From Sphingobium sp. (GTDB lineage Bacteria > Pseudomonadota > Alphaproteobacteria > Sphingomonadales > Sphingomonadaceae): DNA of 48,475 nucleotides. Under the pieces are notes generated by a model. It did no database searches. It saw only the letters and a program-made list of their open reading frames with translations, and was not told the DNA's origin. The stretch is taken from the NCBI GenBank assembly GCA_013911745.1, contig JACESO010000009.1, positions 1 through 48,475 of the forward strand, written 5' to 3'. Each line of letters starts with the position of its first letter. Position 1 is the first letter of the stretch. A program made the position numbers and the translations under genes. Positions 34,680-42,660 of this stretch are shown one piece after another.

Positions 34680-35972
34680 TCAGCGTCGGAAGGTGATGCT
34701 GAGTTCGCCGCGGAATTCGCTGAAGCGACTATTTGGATTGTCGTTAACGGTGCGCCGCTGCCAGCCCAGTTCGCCGCGCAGCACGACGAAGCGATTGGCC
34801 ATGTAGGTCGCTGTGCCGCCCGCTCGGTAATAGTCGGCCCGTGTCGGTGTGCCGAGATAGACCTGGCGGCGATATTCGCCCGTTGCGCCGAGGAGCAGGT
34901 TGACCAGAAGCTCGTGGTCGACCCGGGCCGTCACGCTATTGTCGAAAAAGGCGCCGGTGTTGAGCGCGAGATTGGTGTCGCGCAGGGTCCGGGCGACCGC
35001 GACGCCGACGGTGGTGAGCGGTGTCGGGAAAAATTCGACCTGTCCTTCCACCGAAACGCCATCTGCATCCTTGTAGAGCGGCGAATCATAGTCACGCTTG
35101 ATATAGCCCGCGCCCAGCTTGCCGCGCATCAGGCCTGCCAAATCGAAATTCACCCCGCCCACGACCCGTAATCCCTTGGAATCACGATTATCGACGTTGA
35201 AGAGCAGGGTGCTATATTCAACCTTCGACCCGCCCACCTGACCATAGACGGACAGGCTGGGGGACACCGCATATTGCAGTTCGGCGGTCAGCCGCTGCTG
35301 TACCTGGTCGCGCGAATCCTGGTTAATCGGAGTGCCGTTCGCCAGCACCAGATCGTCGAAGGTGAAGGCGGTGCGATCAACCCCCAGGGTGGCCTGCACC
35401 CGGCCAAAGGCGTAGCGCCCGCGCACCGCGAAATAGCTGCGGTTGAAGGCGGACAGAACTGCGGTGGACGGATCGATCGCGCCGCTGTTGGGCTGCTCGT
35501 AAATGCGCGCATATTGCGCCTCGCCCGTCACCGAATAGGCGTCACCGATGTCCTTGCGGCCAAGGAGGCGCAGATCGAAGGTGTTCTGGTTGCGGTTGTC
35601 ATAGGTGAACCAGCGACCCAGCACGGCGCGCGCCGAAGCCCGAATCTCATCACGCGGCAGGTCGCTCGTCATCGTGACCGCCGGCGCGAAATAGGCGTAA
35701 CCGTCACTGCGCTTGTCACCGCGGGTCAGGAACACGTTGTCCGATAAGCCGACGCCCGCCTGCATCTGCGGGAAGAAGGTAAAAGCGCCGCTTACGAAGC
35801 CGAGGGGGTCGAAATCGGGGCGGGAGCGTTCCGTCACCGACACGTTGCGATCCCGGTTGAAGCTGTCGGGGATCGCGGTGTCGACCAGCACGGATTCCTG
35901 CGCCAGGGCTACGGCCGGCCATGCCGCCGATGTCAGCGCAACAGCAATCAGCTTGTAAATCTTAACCTTCAT
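34680..35972 (-). CDS. Outer-membrane beta-barrel protein (VpsM / BBP2 type)
   Basis: The 430-residue protein has a signal peptide with a likely cut after Ala24 (VALA-QES). After that come many alternating amphipathic strands with aromatic girdles (for example FTFFPQMQAGVGLSDNVFL, GRWFTYDNRNQNTFDLRLLG, VDHELLVNLLLGATGEYRRQ). It ends in LSITFRR, with the aromatic near the C-terminus usual for outer-membrane barrels. It fits the putative beta-barrel porin family that accompanies Wza/Wzc genes (VpsM and equivalents). A role in moving or anchoring EPS at the outer membrane is expected. It lies between the small Gly-rich protein gene and the Wzc gene in the export operon. Confidence 0.88.
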   Translation of the reverse strand: MKVKIYKLIAVALTSAAWPAVALAQESVLVDTAIPDSFNRDRNVSVTERSRPDFDPLGFVSGAFTFFPQMQAGVGLSDNVFLTRGDKRSDGYAYFAPAVTMTSDLPRDEIRASARAVLGRWFTYDNRNQNTFDLRLLGRKDIGDAYSVTGEAQYARIYEQPNSGAIDPSTAVLSAFNRSYFAVRGRYAFGRVQATLGVDRTAFTFDDLVLANGTPINQDSRDQVQQRLTAELQYAVSPSLSVYGQVGGSKVEYSTLLFNVDNRDSKGLRVVGGVNFDLAGLMRGKLGAGYIKRDYDSPLYKDADGVSVEGQVEFFPTPLTTVGVAVARTLRDTNLALNTGAFFDNSVTARVDHELLVNLLLGATGEYRRQVYLGTPTRADYYRAGGTATYMANRFVVLRGELGWQRRTVNDNPNSRFSEFRGELSITFRR

Positions 35973-36065
35973 GGTCGATGCCCCTTTTTGGCGTCCGGCT
36001 TCTATGGCCTTGCACGCCCAACGGTATCACGCAGCGCAGTCAGAATGGCAAATGCCGCTGTCCGG

Positions 36066-36536
36066 TCACTGCTGGTAATTGGAACCGCCACCAGGCGCAA
36101 CACCAGGTGAGGTAAAGCTGCCGAAACCTCCGATGGCTGGACCGATCGTCGCGCCGGTGCCGCGACGGCCCTTCTTGAGCAGGGCCGCGCGCGCATTCTC
36201 AACCGCCGTCGAGAGTCGCTGGTCCGCACCGGCCGCGACCTGATTGAGCGCTGAATCGATCACCTCGTCGGAATAGTCGCCTTGGTTGACGACGAAGACG
36301 ATGATCGCTTCGAGATCCTCCGCGGATGCCGTTCCGGGCTGCTGGGAAAGCTCCGCCCGGATCGCGGCGGCCAGTTGGGCCGCGGCGGCAGCGTCCGATG
36401 CTGCCGTTCCGGCACCGCCTCCCCCGCCTCCGCCCTGTTGTGCGAAGAAGGGACGCCAGGCAAAACCCGGCGTAGTCGCCGCTGCGGCCAGCGCGGCGCC
36501 GGCGAGCAGGATGATGCGGATGCCTTTTTGGTTCAC
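36066..36536 (-). CDS. Small secreted Gly-rich hypothetical protein of the export operon
   Basis: I do not recognise a family. The 156-residue product starts at GTG 36536, has a signal peptide with a likely cut after GFA (about residue 26), then a tract of seven Gly (about 36-42). A helical middle follows (AAAAAQLAAAIRAELSQQP, DLEAIIVFVVNQG, STAVENARAALLKKG), and it ends in a Gly/Pro-rich tail. The periplasm is the likely site. It lies between the Wza-like and VpsM-like genes in the same direction, so an accessory role in EPS export is a fair guess, without direct support. Coding bias and signal peptide argue that it is real. Confidence 0.72.
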   Translation of the reverse strand: MNQKGIRIILLAGAALAAAATTPGFAWRPFFAQQGGGGGGGAGTAASDAAAAAQLAAAIRAELSQQPGTASAEDLEAIIVFVVNQGDYSDEVIDSALNQVAAGADQRLSTAVENARAALLKKGRRGTGATIGPAIGGFGSFTSPGVAPGGGSNYQQ

Positions 36537-36590
36537 TTTATCTAGCCCTGTTTAGCCGGCCGAAAGCGCCCCCGCCTCGCCCGGAACCGA

Positions 36591-37163
36591 TTAGAAATAA
36601 CGTTCCCCGATACGAATGGTGTCACCCGGCATCACGCGAAGATCGGGGGTCAGGCGATAAGCCTCTTCCTTCTCGCTGCCCGCCCGGCGGATATAGACCG
36701 TCGAGCGTTGCGCCCGCGGCGAAAAACCCTGCGCCAGTGCGATCGCGTTCAGCGCGGTCATGCTGTTGGCGTAGGGGAACTGGCCCGGCATCTTCACCTC
36801 GCCCAACACGAAGAAGGGCCGGTAGGCGGACACTTCGAGGCTGACCTTGGGATCGCGCAGATAACCGCTGCCGAGCGCGTTTTGCACCATGGCCGCGACT
36901 TCGGTTACGGTCTTGCCGTTGGCGGGGATCTCGCCGATCAGCGGCAGCGAAAGGTTGCCGTCGGTCGATACCGCAAATTCACCCGAAAGCGTGGGCTCGT
37001 TGAAGATGTTGAGCTTGACCTTGTCACCCGCGGCAAGCCGATATTGTTCCACACCGTCGTTCGCAGGCTGATAGCGTTCCCCCGCTTCCACCAGCCCGGT
37101 AGGCGTACCGGCGCACGCAGAGAGTCCCAACAGGAAGGCCGCTGTTAAAGCAGGCAGACGCAT
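36591..37163 (-). CDS. Wza-type polysaccharide export outer-membrane lipoprotein
   Basis: ATG 37163 has GGAG eight bases upstream and gives 190 residues. A signal peptide with lipobox LSAC puts the lipid on Cys17. It is followed by the polysaccharide export domain (YRLAAGDKVKLNIFNEPTLS, then DGNLSLPLIGEIPANGKT) and one SLBB-like domain (FFVLGEVKMPGQFPYANSMT). This is the short form of Wza, like GelD and VpsN, without the C-terminal outer-membrane helix of E. coli Wza, so the VpsM-like barrel may complete the pore. It is the first gene of the export operon and has a good promoter candidate upstream. Confidence 0.95.
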   Translation of the reverse strand: MRLPALTAAFLLGLSACAGTPTGLVEAGERYQPANDGVEQYRLAAGDKVKLNIFNEPTLSGEFAVSTDGNLSLPLIGEIPANGKTVTEVAAMVQNALGSGYLRDPKVSLEVSAYRPFFVLGEVKMPGQFPYANSMTALNAIALAQGFSPRAQRSTVYIRRAGSEKEEAYRLTPDLRVMPGDTIRIGERYF

Positions 37164-37196
37164 CAAGATTCTCCAATTCACGATCGATGGCCACAG

Positions 37197-37225
37197 AATA
37201 TCGCTGCGCGGCCCACTTAGATCAA
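37197..37225 (-). promoter_or_regulatory. Candidate promoter of the export operon
   Basis: On the minus strand TTGATC (37220-37225) and GATATT (37197-37202) are 17 bases apart, about 35 bases before the Wza-like ATG. Each box keeps four of six consensus bases. It is overlapped by one arm of the inverted repeat at 37210-37256, so binding there could repress or modulate it. Confidence 0.45.
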
Positions 37226-37256
37226 CCGAAAACGCCTCAGTGTATCATAGTGGGCC
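37210..37256. repeat. Inverted repeat GGCCCACT-N31-AGTGGGCC, possible operator
   Basis: Perfect 8-bp arms at 37210-37217 and 37249-37256 flank 31 bases that include the candidate -35 box of the export operon. The spacing is about four helical turns between arm centres, which would suit two dimers or a looped regulator. It could also form a hairpin in RNA. Confidence 0.4.
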
Positions 37257-37338
37257 AGCGATAAACCATCTTTTATAGCCGGATCGATCTTTTGCGCAAT
37301 TGCAGCATTGTGACAATCGGCAGATTCGTGCGATGGCT

Positions 37339-37357
37339 GTCGATTATCACGATCGAC
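37339..37357. repeat. Inverted repeat GTCGAT-N7-ATCGAC in the wza/phosphatase divergent region
   Basis: Perfect 6-bp arms (37339-37344 and 37352-37357) around TATCACG form a site of the size bound by many dimeric regulators. It lies about 95 bases upstream of the PPP-phosphatase start. No regulator is known for it. Confidence 0.3.
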
Positions 37358-37449
37358 GTGGGAAATGCTGGGTTCATTCGCGTCAGGTAGAAGATAACCG
37401 GCCCCGCGATTCGCGGCGACATTTATGTGCACTGCAAATGAGGTTTTGA

Positions 37450-38292
37450 GTGGTCCTTGGTTTGTTCAATCGCGGCGCTGCCAGCATGCCCCGGACAGGT
37501 AAGGGGGATCGCGTCTATTGCGTCGGGGACATTCATGGCCGCTTCGATCTGTTTCGTGCGGCGCTGAACCGGATCGAGGCGCATCACGCACAGCGGCCAA
37601 AGCCCCGCCAGATTTATGTCGTGCTACTCGGCGACCTGATTGATCGCGGACCCGACTCCGCCAAGGTTCTGAAACTGGTGCACAAGGTGCAGGCGCGGAC
37701 GCAGCAGATGATCGTGCTGCGCGGGAATCATGAGGAAATGATGATCCGCGTTATCGACGGAGAGCCGGGCGTGATGCGGGCCTGGCTGAAGTCGGGCGGA
37801 AGGGACACGCTCCGGAGCCTGGGCATCGAGCCGCCCGTCGATAGTCAGGATACTGCGCGGGCGGTCGCCGAATTGCGGCAAAGCCTGCCTCAGGAGATCA
37901 TCGACTGGCTGCGCGCGCTGCCGCTGACCGCCCAGTCGGGAGATTATCTGTTCTGCCACGCAGGGGTGCGGCCCGGCGTGCCCATCAAAAAGCAGGCCCG
38001 CGATGATCTGCTCTGGATTCGTGAGGAATTTCTGGGCAGCACGCGCGACCATGGGGCCGTGATCGTGCACGGACACAGCGTTTCGGCCGAGCTGGAAATG
38101 CGGCCCAACCGCATCGGAATCGACACCGGCGCCTATATGTCGGGGGTTCTCTCGGTCCTTTATCTTGAGGATGATGTGCGAGAGGTCATTTCGATCCGCG
38201 AAAGCGATTTGCCCGTCAACGACGCGGACGACGCCAGCGACATCATGTCTTCCGGCTCCACGCTGGCGGGCGGAGAGGCGGACGTGGCCTGA
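37450..38292 (+). CDS. PPP-family serine/threonine phosphatase (metallophosphoesterase)
   Basis: GTG 37450 follows GAGG. The 280-residue cytoplasmic protein shows the metal-binding motifs of PPP phosphatases in order: GDIHG (26-30), GDLIDRG (61-67), GNHE (92-95), then CHAGVRPG and VHGHS. This family removes phosphate from Ser/Thr and sometimes Tyr. It diverges from the export operon and overlaps the next gene by one base (TGATG), so the three plus-strand genes probably form a unit. A role in controlling EPS export, for instance by acting against the Wzc-type kinase, is possible but not shown. The C-terminal 30 residues (DADDASDIMSSGS) look disordered. Confidence 0.92.
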   Translation: MVLGLFNRGAASMPRTGKGDRVYCVGDIHGRFDLFRAALNRIEAHHAQRPKPRQIYVVLLGDLIDRGPDSAKVLKLVHKVQARTQQMIVLRGNHEEMMIRVIDGEPGVMRAWLKSGGRDTLRSLGIEPPVDSQDTARAVAELRQSLPQEIIDWLRALPLTAQSGDYLFCHAGVRPGVPIKKQARDDLLWIREEFLGSTRDHGAVIVHGHSVSAELEMRPNRIGIDTGAYMSGVLSVLYLEDDVREVISIRESDLPVNDADDASDIMSSGSTLAGGEADVA

Positions 38293-38717
38293 TGCGGCGC
38301 GCAGGCTGCATTGGCGCGCTGGCGGCAGCGATGCTGGCGTATGGGCAGTTGCTTGCTGCCGCCGTGCCACCGGCCGTGGCGCCCGCCGTTCCACCGGCCG
38401 TGGCTCCCGCCCCGCCGGACAAGGATCGCAGCATCGGCTATCTGACCGCGACTCAACTCGGCGCACGTTGCACCGATGGATCGACGGCGGGCACCAGCTA
38501 TTGCTTCGCCTTCATCACCGGCGTCAACGACACGATGCAGGCTTATGAACGCTGGCTGGGCCAGAGGGAATTCTGCCCGGACGACCATATCTCGCAGGGC
38601 GATTTGCGCCGCGACTTTCTCGCCTACCTCAACGCCTATCCCAAGAATGGACAGGGTCAGGCTGCCTCGGTCGTGGTCGTGGCACTCAAAACCCGCTACC
38701 CCTGCAAGCCGGGCTGA
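38292..38717 (+). CDS. Rap1a/Tai-like domain secreted protein
   Basis: The 141-residue protein has a signal peptide (to about residue 23), then two copies of an AVPPAVAP unit, then a small domain with the Cys pattern of the Rap1a/Tai family: LGARCTDGS, SYCFAFITGVND, REFCPDDHISQGDLR and TRYPCKPG at the end. Rap1a proteins in Serratia are periplasmic immunity proteins against type VI effectors, but many homologues lie outside such loci. Nothing resembling a secretion system is present here, so the name only marks the fold. Its start overlaps the phosphatase stop. Confidence 0.78.
   Translation: MRRAGCIGALAAAMLAYGQLLAAAVPPAVAPAVPPAVAPAPPDKDRSIGYLTATQLGARCTDGSTAGTSYCFAFITGVNDTMQAYERWLGQREFCPDDHISQGDLRRDFLAYLNAYPKNGQGQAASVVVVALKTRYPCKPG
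38361..38408 (+). repeat. Two 24-bp tandem units in the Rap1a-like gene
   Basis: Bases 38361-38384 and 38385-38408 are a direct tandem duplication with two differences, encoding AVPPAVAP twice in the linker after the signal peptide. It is likely a flexible spacer whose length could vary between strains. Confidence 0.7.
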
Positions 38718-38763
38718 GCCGGAAGGCCGGGCAACAGGGATCGGCAAAGGGCCAGGGTCACTT

Positions 38764-39849
38764 ATGAAAGTCGATGTCGTAAGAGCCGATGCTCCGCCGA
38801 GCGGAAGGCGACCCCGGTGGAAGGCGATCGCGGTACTCGTCGTCGCGTTCCTGATCTGCGGCGGCGCGCTGGCGGCGCTCGTCTCCTTCGCGCTCGACGA
38901 CCGGCCGTCACGCGGCGAGGACCAGTTCGACCTTGCAACCTTCAATATCAAGACGCCGCAGGGCCGCGCCGCGCTTGAGGCGACAGTCAGGGACTGGACG
39001 GCCACCAATCCCGAGCAACTGAAACCGGTGTCGAGCGAGGATGCTGCGCGTCTCAATGCCGAGCTTCCCGTCTCTTCCGCCAAAAATCCGCCGGCATCGC
39101 CGCTCGCTCTTTCGCTCGGCGATCGCCTCAATCACACGGCCGGGGTCGATTGCCTGACCGAGGCTGTCTATTATGAGGCGGCGAACGAACCCATCGATGG
39201 GCAGCGCGCGGTGGCGCAGGTCATCCTCAATCGGGTGCGGCACCCCGCTTATCCCAAGACGATCTGCGGCGTCGTCTACCAGGGGGTGGAGCGGGGCAGG
39301 AGTTGCCAGTTCACCTTCGTGTGCGATGGGGCCCTGGCGCGCGCGCCGGTGCCCGCGCTATGGCGGCGCGCGCGCGAAGTGGCGCTGGCCGCGCTCTCGG
39401 GCCTCGTATACGCGCCGGCGGGCCTCGCGACCCATTATCATGCCGATTATGTCTTTCCCTATTGGGCGCCGACGCTGGTGAAGTCGCTCGTGATCGGGCG
39501 TCATCTTTTTTACCGGATGCCGGGAGGCCTCGGGTCCAAGGCGGCGTTCAACGGCCAGTATCAGGCGGCGGAATGGAGCGCGCTGAGCGGCGCGCGGGTG
39601 CGGGAACGCGCGTTGCTGATGGCGATGGCGACCGATGCTGCTCAACTTCCTGAGACCGGCAATGCCGCCGCGCCCGCCCTTCTGTCGCAGGAGCGCGGCG
39701 TGCTGATGCCCAACGGCGCGCTCGCCGGGTCGGTGCAGGGCAATGCCGCAGCGCCGGGCAAGATTGCGCCATCCCCGGCCGCACCCGCCCCCACAGCCAT
39801 CGCGCCCGGGCGCTACGTTCTGGGGACCGACGGGGGCACCCTCAAATGA
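38764..39849 (+). CDS. SleB/CwlJ-type cell-wall hydrolase, membrane-anchored
   Basis: From ATG 38764 the 361-residue protein has a short cytoplasmic N-terminus, one membrane helix (IAVLVVAFLICGGALAALV, about 22-40) and a periplasmic Hydrolase_2 domain (about 125-265). That domain has CLTEAVYYEAANEP (Glu133 probable catalytic residue), QVILNRVRHPAYPKTICGVV, CQFTFVCDG and THYHADYVFPYW. The family cleaves peptidoglycan. The C-terminal 90 residues are Ala/Pro-rich. Placed in an EPS export region, it may open the wall for assembly of the trans-envelope complex, which is inference. Its TGA abuts the stop of the convergent flippase gene with no base between. Confidence 0.9.
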   Translation: MKVDVVRADAPPSGRRPRWKAIAVLVVAFLICGGALAALVSFALDDRPSRGEDQFDLATFNIKTPQGRAALEATVRDWTATNPEQLKPVSSEDAARLNAELPVSSAKNPPASPLALSLGDRLNHTAGVDCLTEAVYYEAANEPIDGQRAVAQVILNRVRHPAYPKTICGVVYQGVERGRSCQFTFVCDGALARAPVPALWRRAREVALAALSGLVYAPAGLATHYHADYVFPYWAPTLVKSLVIGRHLFYRMPGGLGSKAAFNGQYQAAEWSALSGARVRERALLMAMATDAAQLPETGNAAAPALLSQERGVLMPNGALAGSVQGNAAAPGKIAPSPAAPAPTAIAPGRYVLGTDGGTLK

Positions 39850-41289
39850 TCAGGAGCGCCGGAAGCGCCTGAGCCGCGGCATCAGGTCTTTGGCAAACGC
39901 CAGCGCCAGCGTCGCGCAGAAGGCGAAGCCGCCCACTGCGATTCGCAGCGCCAGATGCGTCGCATCATGGGCCGGAGGCGTCAGCAGCACCGCCGCCGCC
40001 ATCGCGCCGGTCGCCGCGGCAATCCGCATCCACGCTTGCCCCGCGACCTGCCGGCCCGCCGATCCCGCCCAGATATAGGTCGCGATCATGCCGATGGCCG
40101 ACGTCGCCGCCAGCGCGACCGCTCCCCCGACAGGCCCGCCCCATGGCACCGCGACCGCCGCCAGCAGAACGGCAACGATCGCTTCTGCAATCGAAATAAG
40201 TGCGATGGGCCGCGTGTTGCCCTCCAACAGAAAGAACTGGTTTAGGAAATATTGGCGCAGACAGATGAAGCTGCCCGCCAGCAGCGACCAAAGCATGACG
40301 GGCTGGACCGGCCCGTCCATTCGCTGCGAAACGAGCAGGTGGATAACGTCGCCCGACACCAGCGCCAGGCCGGCGACCGACGCGGCCAGCACTGCGAAGA
40401 GCAGCGCGCCGTTGGTGGCAAGTTGCCGTCGGGCGCCCGGCAAATCGCCGGCATTGGCCATCCGCACCGCGATCGGGAAAGCGGCGGCATTCACCATCAT
40501 CGCCGACACGAGGGATGCGCGATAGCCCAGCCCCATGCCCAGCGAATAGACGCCGACCGCGCTTAGCCCATAGACATAGCTGACCGCGAAGCGCGACGCG
40601 TTCTGGCTGACCCATGCGAGCACGGAGCTGACGATGATGGGCATCCCGTAGCCCAGCGCGTGGCGGATGAGGCCGATGTCCGGTCGCCCGAAGCCGATCC
40701 AGCTACGGTCACGCATGAGGCTGAACAGCACGCCGGCCAGTTGCGCAACGGCAAAGCCGGTGAAGATCAGCAGCGCGCTCCCTCCGAACCGCCACAGCAG
40801 GACCAGACCGATGAGAAAGCCAATCACCGGCCCGCTCATCACCGCGACGGAATAGCCGAGCACATCGCCCCGTGCCCGCGCACGCTCCGCCTGGAACAGG
40901 TTGAGCGCGCGACATCCCACCAGCCCGGCCAGCGCAGCCGCCATGGCCAGCGACATGGCAGGGTCAATCATCACCGCGAAACAGGCAAGCGCGATGGCGA
41001 TCTGGAGCGTCACCGACAGGATCACGACCAGCGTGGATGCATGGCGCATCCGCGTCTGCCCCTCGGGCGTCTCGCCATGTTTGAGCATGTAGCGCTGGGT
41101 ATACTGGTTCCAGAACCCCATGAAGGCGATGTTCAGAAATTCCTGGATCGAGGTGAACAGCGTCACCACGCCGATGACGCTGGCGGGTGCGAGATGCGAC
41201 CAGGCGATCAGTTGCACGAACTGGCAGAGCGCGGGCAGAAGCTGTGCCGGGAGGAAGAGAAGCGTCTGCCTGAACAACATGCGGAACAT
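39850..41289 (-). CDS. Wzx-like oligosaccharide flippase, third copy
   Basis: I start at ATG 41289, giving 479 residues with about 12-14 membrane segments beginning MLFRQTLLFLPAQLLPALCQ. Farther upstream the frame is open to 41418, but that part (many charged residues) does not look like a flippase N-terminus. Signature segments include IQEFLNIAFMGFWNQYTQRY and YGLSAVGVYSLGMGLGYRAS, as in MOP-superfamily polysaccharide transporters. It stands alone on the minus strand between the SleB-type gene and the second GH10 gene, from which it diverges by 206 bases. Confidence 0.85.
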   Translation of the reverse strand: MFRMLFRQTLLFLPAQLLPALCQFVQLIAWSHLAPASVIGVVTLFTSIQEFLNIAFMGFWNQYTQRYMLKHGETPEGQTRMRHASTLVVILSVTLQIAIALACFAVMIDPAMSLAMAAALAGLVGCRALNLFQAERARARGDVLGYSVAVMSGPVIGFLIGLVLLWRFGGSALLIFTGFAVAQLAGVLFSLMRDRSWIGFGRPDIGLIRHALGYGMPIIVSSVLAWVSQNASRFAVSYVYGLSAVGVYSLGMGLGYRASLVSAMMVNAAAFPIAVRMANAGDLPGARRQLATNGALLFAVLAASVAGLALVSGDVIHLLVSQRMDGPVQPVMLWSLLAGSFICLRQYFLNQFFLLEGNTRPIALISIAEAIVAVLLAAVAVPWGGPVGGAVALAATSAIGMIATYIWAGSAGRQVAGQAWMRIAAATGAMAAAVLLTPPAHDATHLALRIAVGGFAFCATLALAFAKDLMPRLRRFRRS

Positions 41290-41495
41290 CGCTCCGGGAA
41301 AAGGACGGCCTTGCTGCACTGCGCCAAGAAGGGTCAGTCTGTTATGGCGGAAGAAGGAAAAAAGCCACGCAAATTCTTCCACAGAGCGCTTCAGCCGGCA
41401 AATTTCAGCATATTTCACATGCCAATGCGCAGGACTTTCGGACCTCCGACCTTTTTGCTAGTGCGAACACCGCAAGGGAGGGCAGACATCATATT

Positions 41496-42641
41496 ATGGA
41501 TCAGGCGGTCGAGCGTAGGGATTTTCTGTCGCTGGCCGTGGCTGCCGTGGCGCTGACGGGCATTACATCTCTGGTGTTGGGCGAAGAAGCCGAACTGGCC
41601 GCTTTCAAGCCTGCCGACCTTAGCGGCAATCTGCGCGACAAGGCGGATCGTAAGGGGCTGCTCTGCGGCACGGCGGTGACGGCGAAGGCGCTTGGCGCAG
41701 ACGAGAAGCTGCGCGACGCGCTGCGGCGGGACTGCAACATCCTGGTGCCTGAAAACGAACTTAAATGGGGCGTGGTGCAGGCCCGGCCCGGCGGTCCACT
41801 CGATTTCAGCGGTGCCGAAAAAATCTATGCCTTCGCACGGGAAAACAACATGGCGATGCGGGGCCATGCCTTGTCGTGGTGGAACAGCCAGCCCGCTTGG
41901 GCCGCCGATCATATCGGCGCGATGAGTCCCGGCAAGGCAGGCGATTATCTTCAGGACTATATCCATCAGGTCGCGACCTATTGGCGCGGGCGGCTGGTGC
42001 AGTGGGACGTGGTGAACGAACCCATCGGCGCGAAGGATGTGCTGCTGGACCGGCTGTTCGGTCCCAAGCTGGGGGAACAATATATAGACCTGGCGTTCGA
42101 GGCGGCGGCCGATGCCGACCCGGACACGCTGCGGGTGCTGAACCATGACCTGATCGCGCAGGACCATTGGTATCAGGAGGCGCAGCTCGATTCGACGGTC
42201 CGCCTCATGGACAGGCTCATGAGCCGGGGCGTGCGCATCCAGTGTTTCGGGTTCGAAGGCCATCTGCGCACCGCATACGGCTTTTCCGAAACGCGCTGGC
42301 GGGCCTTTTGCGACCATCTGACTGGCATGGGTCTGAAGCTGATGATTACCGAACTGGATGTCGATGATGGCGGCAGCATCGGCAGCGCAGCCAGGCGGGA
42401 TGAAGCGGCGGCAGGCCTCGCCAGCCGGCTGCTCGGCGTCATGCTGAGCTATCCTGAGTGCCTGGGCGTGCTGACGTGGGGGAATGTAGACAGCTATAGC
42501 TGGTTGCGGCAGTCGCCCGACCGCGCCCGATCCGACGGCCAGCCGCTGCGCCCCACGCTGCGGGACGATGATTATCGCCCGAAGGACATGTGGGCCGCGC
42601 TGGCGAGCGCGATAGAGACGGCCGACCCGCGGCCGGTCTGA
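41496..42641 (+). CDS. GH10 family glycoside hydrolase, paralogue of the 2754 gene
   Basis: The 381-residue protein has a Tat-like start (VERRDFLSLAVAAVALTG) without a clear cleavage site. The GH10 core has ILVPENELKW (82-91), the acid/base Glu175 in QWDVVNEP, GFEGHLRTAY and the nucleophile Glu286 in ITELDVDD. Long identical stretches are shared with the protein at 2754-3860 (ADRKGLL, NILVPENELKW, GHLRTAY or AHLRTAY, MITELDVDD), so they are paralogues. The HTLVWH motif of xylanases reads HALSWW here and the Gln before the conserved His is again absent. Its place at the right part of the EPS locus, with no xylan-use genes near, suggests an EPS-related substrate. Confidence 0.9.
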   Translation: MDQAVERRDFLSLAVAAVALTGITSLVLGEEAELAAFKPADLSGNLRDKADRKGLLCGTAVTAKALGADEKLRDALRRDCNILVPENELKWGVVQARPGGPLDFSGAEKIYAFARENNMAMRGHALSWWNSQPAWAADHIGAMSPGKAGDYLQDYIHQVATYWRGRLVQWDVVNEPIGAKDVLLDRLFGPKLGEQYIDLAFEAAADADPDTLRVLNHDLIAQDHWYQEAQLDSTVRLMDRLMSRGVRIQCFGFEGHLRTAYGFSETRWRAFCDHLTGMGLKLMITELDVDDGGSIGSAARRDEAAAGLASRLLGVMLSYPECLGVLTWGNVDSYSWLRQSPDRARSDGQPLRPTLRDDDYRPKDMWAALASAIETADPRPV

Positions 42642-42660
42642 ACGACGCCCGGCTGATATG

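Noticed and set aside
38292-38717. Type VI secretion immunity function for the Rap1a-like protein
   Set aside because: No effector, Hcp, VgrG or other type VI component lies in the window; the similarity only supports the fold.
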